Origin: a virus
Length of the DNA: 40,765 nucleotides
Virus record (IMG/VR): IMGVR_UViG_3300049032_000046
Coordinates: 1-40,765 of that record
Direction: 5' to 3' (one strand)
Made by a program: the position numbers and the translations under genes. The notes beneath the pieces are model-generated. The model searched no databases. It was not told the origin of the DNA and saw only the letters and a list, made by a program, of their open reading frames with translations. Below are positions 13,054 through 21,540 of the stretch, in pieces (position 1 is the first letter of the stretch; each line of letters opens with the position of its first letter).

Positions 13054-14279
13054 TCGTCCAGACCAAGGTGCCGCGATGGGCGGTGCCGCTTCTTGAGCCG
13101 CGGCGCTACAAGGGCGCCAAGGGCGGACGCTCGGGCGGCAAGTCGCACTTCTTCGTTGAGCAGACGGTCGCTCGCATGGCGGCCGACCCGAAGCGCAAGG
13201 TGGTCGGCATCCGCGAGGTGCAGCGGTCCATTCGCTACTCGGTTAAGGAGTTGGTTGAGTCCAAGATCGAAGAACTGGGCGTCGCGCACCTGTTCGACGT
13301 GCAGCGCGACGTAATCCTGCACAAGCGCGGACCGGGGCTGATGCACTTCACTGGGATGCAGGACCACACGGCCGACAGCGTGAAGGGCCTGGAAAGCTTC
13401 GACGAGGCGCTGATCGACGAGGCAAACCAGATCAGCAAGCGGTCGCTTCGCCTGTTGACCCCGACGATGCGAAAGCAGGGTTCGGTTCTGTGCTTTGGCT
13501 GGAACCCTGAGAACGAAGACGATCCGGTCGACCAGTTCTTCCGGGAAAACGCGGGGCACCCGGACTTCATCTGCGCCGAAGTGAACATCACCGACAACCC
13601 GTTCGTCTCGGATACGGGCTGGGCGGAATACGTCAGGGACCGCGAGAGAGCACGGAAGAACCTGAACGATTGGGCGATCTTCGAACACGTCTGGCACGGG
13701 GCCTACAACCTCATGTCAGACCGGATCGTGTTCGCCGGGAAATACGCCGTTGAGGAGTTCGAGCCGCAGTCGGGCTGGGACGGGCCCTACTACGGTTGCG
13801 ACTTTGGGTTCGCGCAAGACCCGACCACGTTTGTTGAGAAGTGGCGGCACGGTAACACCCTCTACTACCGCCGCGCCGCCGGCCGGGTGGGGCTAGAACT
13901 GGACGAAACTGCGAAGTTCGCCACCGACAGCCTTCCGGGGATTGAAAAGCACGTCATCCGGGCCGACAGCGCGCGGCCCGAGTCCATCAGCTACCTCGCC
14001 CGCCACGGCCTGCCGCGGATCACGGGCGTCGACAAGTGGAAGGGCTCGGTCGAGGACGGCATCGCGTTCATGCGCTCGCATGACCGCATCGTCATCCACC
14101 CGGAAGCCGAGCCGGCGCGCAAGGAGCACGGCCTGTACCGCTACAAGATCAACAAGGCAGGGGACATCCTGCCCGAGATCGAGGACGCGGATAACCACTA
14201 CATCGACGCGGGGCGCTATGCGGTGGCGCCGCTGATCCAGGCTCGCGGCAAGGCTGTCGTCAAGGAACTTCGCATATGA
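13050..14279 (+). CDS. terL: Terminase large subunit
   Basis: A 409-residue PBSX-type packaging motor that cuts concatemeric DNA and pumps it into the prohead. The N-terminal ATPase has Walker A GGRSGGKS (25-32) and Walker B LIDEAN (121-126). The C-terminal RNase H-like nuclease has D251 (YGCDFGF), D306 (RADSARP) and acidic residues in DADNHYIDAG (379-388). FGWNPENEDDPVDQFF is a family motif of coupling-region sequence. Length is normal. It overlaps the flanking genes by four bases each. Confidence 0.95.
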   Translation: MIVQTKVPRWAVPLLEPRRYKGAKGGRSGGKSHFFVEQTVARMAADPKRKVVGIREVQRSIRYSVKELVESKIEELGVAHLFDVQRDVILHKRGPGLMHFTGMQDHTADSVKGLESFDEALIDEANQISKRSLRLLTPTMRKQGSVLCFGWNPENEDDPVDQFFRENAGHPDFICAEVNITDNPFVSDTGWAEYVRDRERARKNLNDWAIFEHVWHGAYNLMSDRIVFAGKYAVEEFEPQSGWDGPYYGCDFGFAQDPTTFVEKWRHGNTLYYRRAAGRVGLELDETAKFATDSLPGIEKHVIRADSARPESISYLARHGLPRITGVDKWKGSVEDGIAFMRSHDRIVIHPEAEPARKEHGLYRYKINKAGDILPEIEDADNHYIDAGRYAVAPLIQARGKAVVKELRI

Positions 14280-15709
14280 CAACCAAGGTCGCGGAAAAGT
14301 CGGACGAAGTGTCCGCCATGCTCACTGCCGCGGCCAAGGGTCGTGCGCTGATGGGCGGTACGACGGCCATGCGGACGGCTGGCACCACCTATCTGCCCAA
14401 GTTCCCCGCCGAAAGCGTGGAAGCCTACGACGTACGTCTCAAGGCGTCGTGGCTATTCAACGGCTACCGCAAGACCATCCGGGATATGGTCGGGCGGGTC
14501 TTCGACAAGAGCGTGGAGATAATCGACGCCCCCGAGGCGCTCGAGGAATGGTGCGCGAACGTCGACATGCAGGGGCGCGACCTGTCCACCTTCGCGCGCG
14601 GTGTTTTCGAGGACAGCCTTTCCGGCCCAGGCGTCAGTTACATCATGGTCGACGCCCCGCGCCGCGAGGGCACGGTTACCCAGGCGCAGGCGCTACAGCA
14701 GAACCTACGGCCCTACCTCGTCCATCTGACCGCTGGGGAGTTGCTCGGCTGGCGCACCGCACTGGTCGACAACGTGACCACGCTCGTCCAGGCGCGGGTG
14801 CTGGAGGTAGTCCGGGAGGACGACCCGAAGGACGAATTCGGCCAGGTCACGCTGCCGCAGGTGCGGGTTCTGGACCTGATCGATGGCCGCGTGAACGTCC
14901 GCATCTACCGCAAGGCTGAGAAGGCGAAAGAGTGGGCGGTCGTCGAGGAGTTTGCCACCGAGCAGACGGCCATCATGATCGTCCCGGTCTACACCAACCG
15001 GACGGGGTTCTTTACGGGCGAGCCGCTGCTTGACGACCTCGCCGACATCAATGTCGCGCACTGGCAATCGCAGTCGGACCAGCGAAACGTTCTTCACGCC
15101 GCTCGGGTGCCGATCCTTTTTGCCAACCGGGTGCAGGCCGATTCCATCGTCATCGGGTCGAACACGGCAGTCATCGCGGACGCCGAGGGCGCCGAACTCA
15201 AGTGGGTCGAACACACCGGAAAGGCCATCGACGCCGGCCGGCAAGATCTGAAAGACCTCGAGTTCCAGATGGAGACGTTCGGGCTGCAGTTGCTGGCTGC
15301 GCGAGCGCAGTCTGCAACGGGCGAGGCGCTGGACGCCAAGAAGGAAACCTCGGTCCTAGCGATGACCGCTGACGCCCTGCAGGACGCGCTGGAGCAAGCG
15401 CTGCTGTGGATGTGCGAGATCGGCGGGATCGACTACGACCCGGATGTGCGGGTCAACAAGGAATTCGGCGTTTCGATGATGACGGCGCAGGACGTGGGCG
15501 CGCTCCTGCAGTCGTACCGCGATGGGGTTCTGTCGCGCGAAACGGTCATCACGGAATTCACGCGCCGCGGCTTTGTCCGGTCGGACCTGACCGCCGACGA
15601 AGAGGCTGAGCGGCTCGACGAAGAGGATATCGGCAGCCCAATCGACGCCGGGATGGCGTTGGGCGGTGCCGAGCAACCGGGCGGGATGCCCAACCAAGCG
15701 GGACGCTAA
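14276..15709 (+). CDS. Portal protein (DUF4055 family)
   Basis: A 477-residue product directly after the terminase with ATGA overlap. DUF4055 portal features include the conserved N-terminal YLPKFPAESVEAYDVRLKAS and NGYRKTIRDMVGRVFDKSVE, and the central LVDNVTTLVQARVLEVVRED. A helical wing follows (ADINVAHWQSQSDQRNVLHA, then ETFGLQLLAARAQSATGEAL). It forms the dodecameric ring through which DNA enters and to which the neck attaches. The C-terminal 40 residues are acidic and disordered. Confidence 0.92.
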   Translation: MTTKVAEKSDEVSAMLTAAAKGRALMGGTTAMRTAGTTYLPKFPAESVEAYDVRLKASWLFNGYRKTIRDMVGRVFDKSVEIIDAPEALEEWCANVDMQGRDLSTFARGVFEDSLSGPGVSYIMVDAPRREGTVTQAQALQQNLRPYLVHLTAGELLGWRTALVDNVTTLVQARVLEVVREDDPKDEFGQVTLPQVRVLDLIDGRVNVRIYRKAEKAKEWAVVEEFATEQTAIMIVPVYTNRTGFFTGEPLLDDLADINVAHWQSQSDQRNVLHAARVPILFANRVQADSIVIGSNTAVIADAEGAELKWVEHTGKAIDAGRQDLKDLEFQMETFGLQLLAARAQSATGEALDAKKETSVLAMTADALQDALEQALLWMCEIGGIDYDPDVRVNKEFGVSMMTAQDVGALLQSYRDGVLSRETVITEFTRRGFVRSDLTADEEAERLDEEDIGSPIDAGMALGGAEQPGGMPNQAGR

Positions 15710-15712
15710 GAC

Positions 15713-16420
15713 ATGGAGATCGAACTGGACGCCTCGGCAGTGCCCGAGGCACTGAAGGCTGTTGGCCAAGAGGTCGACGGGAAATTCAAGCTGGACCTCA
15801 CGCAGCTTGTTCCCGCGGCGGAGGTTGAACGCTTCAAGGGCAAGGCTGTGTCGGCCGAGGGCGAGGCGATCGAGCGGCGCAAGGCGCTTAAGGCATGGGA
15901 GACGCTCGGCGCGACCCCTGACGAGGTGCGCGCCAAGCTTGAGAAGGGCGCCGATCCGGCCATCATCGAGCAGATGCGCAGGCAGCACGCCGATGAGGTG
16001 GCGGCCCGGGACAGCCGGTTTCAGTCCGTTCTATCGAAAGTGGCGATGGCTGAGCTCAAGGCGGAACTGTCCAAGGCAGGCGTGTTGCCCGAGGGGCTTG
16101 ACCTCCTGGCGGGCTACGCGTCTCCGCGCATCCAATTTGACGAAGAAGGCAACGTGCGCATCCTTGGGCCTGACGGGAAGTCGCCCATGGTCGGCGGCGC
16201 GGCCAATGGCGGAGCGACGCTGGCCGACCTGGCCAAGCAGTTGGCCGCATCAATTCCCCAACTGGTCCGGGATCCCGGGGCGGGCGGTGGCGGGAAGCCT
16301 CCGGGGGCTGGCGGGAAGCCAACCGGCAAGACGATTGCCGCAAGCGAACTCGAGGCCATGACGCCGCAGCAAAAGGCCAAGTTCTACGCTGCGAACCCGG
16401 GCGTGGTCATAACCCCCTGA
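15713..16420 (+). CDS. Scaffolding-like protein
   Basis: A 235-residue protein between portal and coat genes, the usual place for scaffold. It has a conserved N-terminal start (MEIELDASAVPEALKAVG), a long charged helical middle (about 40-125), a Gly/Pro-rich linker (about 190-205) and a short C-terminal helix-turn (IAASELEAMTPQQKAKFYAA) likely to bind the coat protein. There is no protease motif, so it is probably a released scaffold rather than a maturation protease. Confidence 0.75.
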   Translation: MEIELDASAVPEALKAVGQEVDGKFKLDLTQLVPAAEVERFKGKAVSAEGEAIERRKALKAWETLGATPDEVRAKLEKGADPAIIEQMRRQHADEVAARDSRFQSVLSKVAMAELKAELSKAGVLPEGLDLLAGYASPRIQFDEEGNVRILGPDGKSPMVGGAANGGATLADLAKQLAASIPQLVRDPGAGGGGKPPGAGGKPTGKTIAASELEAMTPQQKAKFYAANPGVVITP

Positions 16421-16433
16421 ATAGGAGCCAATC

Positions 16434-17558
16434 ATGGCAAACACCCTCACGGCTCTCGAGCCGGTACTCTTCTCCGTCGCGCAGGAAGTGTCGGCGGAAC
16501 CCTTCGGCGCTGTCGACGCGATCAACGTCAGCTTCGACAGCAAATCCGTTGCCAAGGGCGACGTGGTGAAGGTGCCGGTTGCACCGACCCGCGCGGCCTC
16601 GGACTTCACCCCGGCGGCGACGACCTCGACCGGCTCGGATGCGACCGCTTCGGATGTGGAAGTGTCCATCACGAAGTCGCGGAAAGTCTCCTGGCACCTG
16701 ACCGGCGAGCAGCAACTGTCGCTGGAAAACGGCGGCAATGCGCAGGAATGGATTCGTCAGCTTCTGTCGCAAGGCATGCGCACCCTGCGCAACGAGGCTG
16801 AAACGGATTGCGTCGCGGCCATCAAGGTGGGCGCATCGCGGGCCACCGGCACCGCCGGCACCAACCCCTTCGCCTCGGCACTGACTCCGCTGGCTGATGT
16901 GCGGAAGATCCTTCGCGACAACGGCGCTCCGATGGCCGACCTGCAGTTTGTGGGCGACACTACCTCGGAGGCCAACCTGCTGAAGCTGGGCGTCGTCCTC
17001 GACGCTTCGCAGGCAGGTTCTGACGAAGAGCGCCGGTCAGGCATCCTTCGCCGCCAGTACGGCTTCAACCTGCGCACCTCGGGACAGATCGAACTGCACA
17101 CCAAGGGCACGGGCGCGAGCTACCAGCTGTCGGCCGCAGGCGCCGTGGGCGACACCACGATCAGCGTCGACACGGGCACGGGCACGCTGCTTGCGGGCGA
17201 CATCGTGACCTTCGCGGGCACGACCGACAAGTACGTAGCCAACACCGCGCTGTCGGGCGGGTCGTTCACCATCGGGCGCCCGGGCCTCCTGGCCATCGAG
17301 GCCGACAACGACGCCATCACCATCGGGAACAACTACACCCCGAACCTGGCGTTCGAACGCTCGGCGGTTGTGGGCGTGATGCGCCCGCCTCGCATGCCGG
17401 CCAACCCGACCATCAGCCAAGCGCTGATCTCGGACGGCATGGGAATGACGTACCTGCTGCTCGACATCGCGCAGTACGGCCAGCGCACCTGGGAACTCCA
17501 CCTTGCGTGGGGCTTCAAGGCCGTCCAGTCCGAGCACATCGCCCTGCTGCTTGGCTGA
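16434..17558 (+). CDS. Major capsid protein, P22 coat-like
   Basis: A 374-residue product; ATAGGAGCC precedes the ATG. Sequence order resembles P22 gp5-family coats: an N-arm (LEPVLFSVAQEVSAEPFGAV), a spine region (RNEAETDCVAAIKVG), an inserted beta domain (GDTTISVDTGTGTLLAGDIV, TFAGTTDKYVANT, about 230-290) and the late segment YTPNLAFERSAVVGVMRPPR. A C-terminal ISDGMGMTYLLLDIAQYGQR segment completes the HK97 fold. A hairpin terminator follows its stop, consistent with high, separately controlled expression. Confidence 0.9.
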   Translation: MANTLTALEPVLFSVAQEVSAEPFGAVDAINVSFDSKSVAKGDVVKVPVAPTRAASDFTPAATTSTGSDATASDVEVSITKSRKVSWHLTGEQQLSLENGGNAQEWIRQLLSQGMRTLRNEAETDCVAAIKVGASRATGTAGTNPFASALTPLADVRKILRDNGAPMADLQFVGDTTSEANLLKLGVVLDASQAGSDEERRSGILRRQYGFNLRTSGQIELHTKGTGASYQLSAAGAVGDTTISVDTGTGTLLAGDIVTFAGTTDKYVANTALSGGSFTIGRPGLLAIEADNDAITIGNNYTPNLAFERSAVVGVMRPPRMPANPTISQALISDGMGMTYLLLDIAQYGQRTWELHLAWGFKAVQSEHIALLLG

Positions 17559-17566
17559 TCTTTCTT

Positions 17567-17592
17567 AGGGGGCGGGCAACTGCCCCCTTTCT
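17567..17592 (+). terminator. Terminator/attenuator after the capsid gene
   Basis: GGGGGC (17568-17573) pairs with GCCCCC (17582-17587), extended by an A-T pair, and is followed by TTTCTC. Partial termination here would raise coat-protein mRNA relative to neck genes. Confidence 0.65.
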
Positions 17593-17610
17593 CAAGATCA
17601 GAGGTGCAAC

Positions 17611-17760
17611 ATGGAACTCGAAACCGTCGAGATCGTGAACCCGGCAGCGCCTTCGGGCTTTACCCGGATCAACAAGTCCGACTTTGACCCGGCGACCATG
17701 CAGTTGGTTGGTGAGGCCAAGCCCAAGGCCGAGCGCCAGCGCAAGGGCGGCAGCAAATGA
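17611..17760 (+). CDS. Small protein after capsid gene
   Basis: A 49-residue product with GAGGTG before the ATG at 17611; its stop overlaps the next start (ATGA). It begins MELETVEIVNPAAPSGFTRI and ends in a basic tail (KAERQRKGGSK). Short proteins with a GFxRINxSDFD core are frequent between coat and neck genes in tailed phages. Their role is unknown; a head accessory or linker function is plausible. Confidence 0.7.
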   Translation: MELETVEIVNPAAPSGFTRINKSDFDPATMQLVGEAKPKAERQRKGGSK

Positions 17761-18272
17761 CCCTCATCATCGAGGATGGCAGCGGCGTCCCGGGCGCCGA
17801 AAGCTACGTCACAGCGGAAGAACTGGACGCCTTTGCGCTGGCCTATTGGGGCGCGGCACTGACGGGGACGGAGGCGGTGAAGGAGGCTGCGCTCCGTCGC
17901 GCTGGAGCCTACCTCAACGGCCTGTCCTGGATGGGCCAGAAGACAAACGGCCGGGACGGGCAAAGCATGGCGTGGCCCCGCGCATGGGTCATGGACATCG
18001 ACGGCTACCCGGTTGCGACCGACGAGATCCCGGAAGAGGTCAAACAGGCACAATTCATCCTCGCCCGCGCCGAGATCACCGAGGCGGGCGCGCTTTCCCC
18101 GACCGTAACGCCTTCCAAGCAGAAGACGCTGGTGGCGGTCGAGGGGATCAGGTGGGAAGCCGCTGGGGCCGGCTCTACCGCAACCTCAGCGCGGGCGCAC
18201 GTCACGGACGCTATGGACCGCCTCAAGGGATTGGTTCGGGCAGTGGGCACAGCGCAGGTGTACCGGGCATGA
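17757..18272 (+). CDS. Head-tail connector / DnaT-like neck protein
   Basis: A 171-residue product. GVPGAESYVTAEELDAFALA at the N-terminus and AALRRAGAYLNGLSWMGQKT in the middle are typical of phage neck proteins labelled putative DnaT-like ssDNA-binding in annotations, which structurally are head-completion adaptors. Tryptophans in QSMAWPRAWV are conserved. Position directly after the coat region fits adaptor 1, binding the portal. Confidence 0.78.
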   Translation: MTLIIEDGSGVPGAESYVTAEELDAFALAYWGAALTGTEAVKEAALRRAGAYLNGLSWMGQKTNGRDGQSMAWPRAWVMDIDGYPVATDEIPEEVKQAQFILARAEITEAGALSPTVTPSKQKTLVAVEGIRWEAAGAGSTATSARAHVTDAMDRLKGLVRAVGTAQVYRA

Positions 18273-18472
18273 AGCCGCGCGCAGCCTGGACGGAGTGCTG
18301 GGACGGGTTCCCGGAAGGCTGGGATGGGCAGTGTAGCGGTTGGGACATCGAGACCAGCCACCCGTTCCGCGTCAGCGCCCTTCTCGGGCCGGATGGCGAG
18401 CCCCTGCGGGTTCCGCTGCCACGCAACAAGATCGGCTTTGACCTGTCGGTGAAGGGGAACCGCAATGGCTGA
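18269..18472 (+). CDS. Small Trp-rich protein in the neck cluster
   Basis: A 67-residue product, ATGA-coupled to the upstream gene. It has a tryptophan/glycine-rich N-terminal half (AAWTECWDGFPEGWDGQCSG) and a second half with PDGEPLRVPLPRNKIGFDLS. Unknown family. Its stop codon lies inside the left copy of a 17-bp repeat (18463-18479) that also contains a vestigial start of the gene now at 18756. Confidence 0.65.
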   Translation: MKPRAAWTECWDGFPEGWDGQCSGWDIETSHPFRVSALLGPDGEPLRVPLPRNKIGFDLSVKGNRNG

Positions 18473-18479
18473 GGACTGG
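18463..18479. repeat. 17-bp direct repeat, left copy
   Basis: CAATGGCTGAGGACTGG occurs here and at 18754-18770. The right copy is the true start of the gene at 18756 (MAEDW); the left copy preserves the same ATG, but its frame runs MAEDWRAS and stops at 18491. The two copies bracket the gene at 18488-18763. Confidence 0.9.
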
Positions 18480-18487
18480 AGAGCATC

Positions 18488-18763
18488 ATGATGAGGTTGC
18501 GGACACCCAAAGGCTTCCCAGTCATCGGGCAATCGCTTGACCTGCCTGATGGCTGGCAATGGGCGGAAAACGGTACTCACTGCTATCTCATAGAGGGCGG
18601 AATCGTCACCAGCTGCCGATGCGCACAGGCCCGCGACATCAAGACTGGGCGCCTGAACTACGTCAGGCCAACCAGAGAATCCTTTGCGGAGCGCTTTGGA
18701 GAAAAGGCGGCAACGCAACTCTACGGAGAAGCCGCCGCACCCTCGGTAGCCATCAATGGCTGA
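18488..18763 (+). CDS. Inserted small gene of unknown function (moron-like)
   Basis: A 91-residue product from the ATG at 18488 (the ATG at 18491 follows it directly). It has no membrane segment; aromatic-rich N-terminal part (LPDGWQWAENGTHCYLIEGG), three cysteines and a RESFAERFGEKAATQLYGE helix. Wobble bases are less G/C-biased than in the neighbours. It lies exactly between two 17-bp repeats that interrupt an otherwise overlapping gene pair, which points to a later acquisition. No family recognised; it is not needed for the canonical neck order. Confidence 0.7.
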   Translation: MMRLRTPKGFPVIGQSLDLPDGWQWAENGTHCYLIEGGIVTSCRCAQARDIKTGRLNYVRPTRESFAERFGEKAATQLYGEAAAPSVAING

Positions 18764-18770
18764 GGACTGG
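18754..18770. repeat. 17-bp direct repeat, right copy
   Basis: Identical to 18463-18479; it contains the stop of the inserted gene and the functional ATG of the next neck gene. Confidence 0.9.
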
Positions 18771-19133
18771 TCCAGCGTCGCAGCCGACGTGGCGAGCGGT
18801 CTGGCCGAGGCCGGAACCATCGCCACGCTCCGCAAGCGCACCGACGGGCCGGAGACCCCGTGGGAGGCAGAGGCCGACACCGTGGCGCTGTCGCAGATCA
18901 ACGTGGTGCAGACCAAGCGCCGGGTGCGCGATGGCCTCGCCATGACGGAAAGCACCATGCGGATGCTCCTGATCGACCCAACGGGGACCGCCCCGGCCAA
19001 GGGCGACAAGGTTGCGGTGGGGATCGCCCCGGCGGACGTGACCGACGACACGACATGGGCGCGCATCGGTGAGGTCGAGGTCGTTGCGCCGGGCGGTGTT
19101 CCGGTGCTCTACAAGGCGATGCTGGAGGAATGA
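18756..19133 (+). CDS. Neck/head-completion-like protein
   Basis: A 125-residue product beginning MAEDWSSVAADVASGL. It has a beta-rich middle (ATLRKRTDGPETPWEAEADT, then LIDPTGTAPAKGDKVAVG) and ends IGEVEVVAPGGVPVLYKAML, a pattern common to stopper-type neck proteins such as SPP1 gp16-like ones, which bind head adaptor and tail. Assignment rests on position and general pattern. Four-base overlap with the next gene. Confidence 0.65.
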   Translation: MAEDWSSVAADVASGLAEAGTIATLRKRTDGPETPWEAEADTVALSQINVVQTKRRVRDGLAMTESTMRMLLIDPTGTAPAKGDKVAVGIAPADVTDDTTWARIGEVEVVAPGGVPVLYKAMLEE

Positions 19134-20116
19134 ACGAGCGCGTCGATCTTGCCCGCCTCTTGGCCGATCTGGAACCGAAGGTTCGGGCCGAGTTCGAGCG
19201 GGCCCTGCAGCGACACGCGGCAAGGATCGACGTGCACGCTTTGGCCGATGCCCTGGCCCGTGGCGACGTGGAGGCCGCCGAACGGATTGCCAACATCGAG
19301 GGGCGCGAATTGTTCCCGCTGAGCGAGATGCTCCGCGGGGTTTTCTTCGGGTCGGCCGCGCTCGTCGGGCGCAACCGGCGCGGAGTCGTGGGCGTCTTCA
19401 GCTTCGACGGCAGGCACCCGGAGGCCGAACGCTGGGTCCGGGAGAGCGGCGCCCAGCTGGTGACGCGGATCACCGCGGAAAGCCGGGACGCGGTGCGTAC
19501 GGCGGTGCTGGCCGGGCTTGAAGAGAGCCGGTCGCCTCGGTCGGTCGCGCTCGACATTGCGGGACGCAGACAAGGGGAGGCACGGGTCGGCGGCTTCGTT
19601 GGCCTGACTGGTCCGCAGGCGCAGAGCATCACCAAGGCGCGGTCAGCGCTGGCATCGGGCGACCCCGCGCGGATGCGGGAGTACCTGACGCTGAAACTGC
19701 GGGACCCGCTTTTTGACCGTATGATCCGCAAGGCCATCCGCGAGGGCAGGCCAATCAAGGCGGTGGACCTCGACCGCATCCTCGCGGCGCACAAGGTGAA
19801 GGCCCTGGGCTACCGGGGCAAGATCATCGCGCAGGTGGAAACGCTGAAGGCGGCTTCGGCGGGGCGCGATCAGGCTTACCGGCAGATGCTGGCGATGCCG
19901 GGCGTCACGGGCATCACCGTCCGCTGGCAGCACAACCTGTCGGCGGTGCCGCGGGTGGACCATGTGGCCATGAACGGGACGGTGCTGCAGATCGGGCAGG
20001 CGTTCGTGTTCCCGGACGGAACGGCGATGCGCTACCCGCACGACGAGACGGCCCCGGCGCGGCATGTGATCGGGTGCCGGTGCACGGCGATCTACAGGGT
20101 GCAGGTGGAGAAGTGA
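19130..20116 (+). CDS. Minor head / MuF-like head morphogenesis protein
   Basis: A 328-residue product. The C-terminal MuF-type domain is shown by TVRWQHNLSAVPRVDHVAMN then GTVLQIGQAFVFPDGTAMRY, PHDETAPARHVIGCRCTAIY; the paired cysteines in GCRC and the DH...G...P...CRC order are diagnostic. The N-terminal half is helical (LARLLADLEPKVRAEFERAL). MuF proteins enter the prohead in a few copies near the portal. Here the gene is placed after neck genes instead of beside the portal, which is unusual but seen in other phages. Confidence 0.85.
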   Translation: MNERVDLARLLADLEPKVRAEFERALQRHAARIDVHALADALARGDVEAAERIANIEGRELFPLSEMLRGVFFGSAALVGRNRRGVVGVFSFDGRHPEAERWVRESGAQLVTRITAESRDAVRTAVLAGLEESRSPRSVALDIAGRRQGEARVGGFVGLTGPQAQSITKARSALASGDPARMREYLTLKLRDPLFDRMIRKAIREGRPIKAVDLDRILAAHKVKALGYRGKIIAQVETLKAASAGRDQAYRQMLAMPGVTGITVRWQHNLSAVPRVDHVAMNGTVLQIGQAFVFPDGTAMRYPHDETAPARHVIGCRCTAIYRVQVEK

Positions 20117-20559
20117 CCAAGACCTTCGCCGCGCAAGTGGCCGACTTCAAAGGCCGCACGCTGAAGAAGATGCGGTACGTGGCAGTCAACGCGATCCAGG
20201 ACGTGATGGAGGCCGCCCAGACCCCGCAGCCGAGCGCCAAGCGAACCGGCGGAACGTTTGTTGAAGGGAAAATTCCGGTCGACACCTCGGCGCTGATCAA
20301 CAGCCTGACCTCGGGCAAGGGCGCAGGCGGCGGGGCCAAGGGTGCGCTGTCCTACACCACGGCAATCGCCGGGATGGAGATTGGCGACCGGCTGACCTTC
20401 GCGTGGACCATGCCCTATGCGCTGCGGATCGAGGCGGGCTTCAAGGGCACGGACGCGCTGGGGCGGACCTATAACCAGCCGGGGCGGCACTTCGTGGGCG
20501 CGAACGCGGCCCGGTTCAGTGAGTTCGTCGCGGCCCGCGTGAAGGAGGTGCAGTCGTGA
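20113..20559 (+). CDS. Tail-completion / HK97 gp10-like protein
   Basis: A 148-residue product with a GTG start at 20113 (GTGA overlap, GGAG upstream). Features typical of tail-completion proteins are a helical start (FKGRTLKKMRYVAVNAIQDV), a PVDTSALINSLTS segment preceding a beta-rich middle, and the late YALRIEAGFKGTDALGRTYN with a C-terminal FVGANAARFSEFVAARV helix. It would cap the tail tube or join it to the neck. Confidence 0.75.
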   Translation: MTKTFAAQVADFKGRTLKKMRYVAVNAIQDVMEAAQTPQPSAKRTGGTFVEGKIPVDTSALINSLTSGKGAGGGAKGALSYTTAIAGMEIGDRLTFAWTMPYALRIEAGFKGTDALGRTYNQPGRHFVGANAARFSEFVAARVKEVQS

Positions 20560-20951
20560 CCGAAGAGGACATCAGCGACGCCTTGGGCCAGGCGCTTGTC
20601 GCGGCAACCACGACAACGGTGATCTTCGAGAACCGCGACAGTCTCCCCGCCCTGCCCTACATCGCGGCCGAGGTCGTCCGGGTCAGCACCACGGACGACA
20701 CGCTGCGGGGCGGGTTCACGCGGTCGGTCGGCTTCCTGCAGGCCACCGTGGTGACCGAGGCGGGCATCTTCGCCAACCCGGCGCTGCAGATCGCGGACGA
20801 GATCGCTGCGGCATTCCCCAAGGGCGAGCGGCTGACCATTCCGGGCGGGACGATCCTCATCACCAAACCGCCCGCGATTGGGCAGGGCTTCCGGGACGGC
20901 CCCGATTGGCGGGTGCCGGTGCGGATTGATTACGAGGCGGAACAGCAATGA
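20556..20951 (+). CDS. Tail terminator (DUF4128-like)
   Basis: A 131-residue product, ATGA-coupled. MTEEDISDALGQALVAATTT, IAAEVVRVSTTDDTLRGGF, then AFPKGERLTIPGGTILITKP and WRVPVRIDYEAE match the DUF4128/lambda gpU-like tail terminators, which form a hexameric ring ending tube polymerisation. Position before the major tail protein is canonical. Confidence 0.82.
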   Translation: MTEEDISDALGQALVAATTTTVIFENRDSLPALPYIAAEVVRVSTTDDTLRGGFTRSVGFLQATVVTEAGIFANPALQIADEIAAAFPKGERLTIPGGTILITKPPAIGQGFRDGPDWRVPVRIDYEAEQQ

Positions 20952-21088
20952 CCAAGAAGGCGGAAGAGAAGGTCCGGGTCTGGCACCCGGGCTATCAGGC
21001 CGAGGCCAACCCGCGCCGGGCGGACCTCGAGAAGTGGATCGAACAGGGCTGGCAGGAACAGCCCGCAGCGAAGGAGACTGAGAAATGA
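20948..21088 (+). CDS. Small tail-region protein
   Basis: A 46-residue product, ATGA-coupled at both ends (MTKKAEEKVRVWHPGYQAEA start). It is lysine/glutamate-rich with two tryptophans. Its tight overlaps and G/C wobble bias support its reality. Function unknown. Confidence 0.6.
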   Translation: MTKKAEEKVRVWHPGYQAEANPRRADLEKWIEQGWQEQPAAKETEK

Positions 21089-21540
21089 CCAGCTACATCG
21101 GAACGCGCGTCTACGTCGCGCCGGGTGTGCCCGCCACCTTCGACAAGGCGGGTTATGAGGCGCTGACCTGGACGGAAGTCACAGGCTGCGTCGTGGCCCC
21201 GGTTCCGGGCTGGGAAACGTCCATGATCGACGTGCCCGACCTGACCACCGGCATCACCAAGGCCGACAAGGGCGCCTCGGCAGGCCGCGAGTCGGAAATG
21301 TCCTTCCGGCGGGTGTCGGGCGACACTGGCCAGACCAACCTTCGCAACTATGCGGCGCCCTCCTACGTCTCCGAGCATTCGGTCAAGATCGTGGAGCCGG
21401 TCGGGGCGTCGCCGGTGGTCTACATGTCGGGCCTGTCCTACAACCTGGCCGACAATCCGGGCGACACCGAGTCCTACATGGGCTTCACCGTCGCCTTCCG
21501 TCAGAACTACGATTCCGTCCGCGCGGCGGCCCCGACCTGA
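21085..21540 (+). CDS. Major tail (tube) protein
   Basis: A 151-residue beta-rich protein following the terminator gene. It starts MTSYIGTRVYVAPGVPATFD and has the WTEVTGCVVAPVPGWETSMI and SEMSFRRVSGDTGQTNLRNY segments, with a C-terminal TESYMGFTVAFRQNYDSVRA, as in short tail-tube proteins of siphoviruses. It polymerises around the tape measure to form the tail tube. Confidence 0.85.
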   Translation: MTSYIGTRVYVAPGVPATFDKAGYEALTWTEVTGCVVAPVPGWETSMIDVPDLTTGITKADKGASAGRESEMSFRRVSGDTGQTNLRNYAAPSYVSEHSVKIVEPVGASPVVYMSGLSYNLADNPGDTESYMGFTVAFRQNYDSVRAAAPT

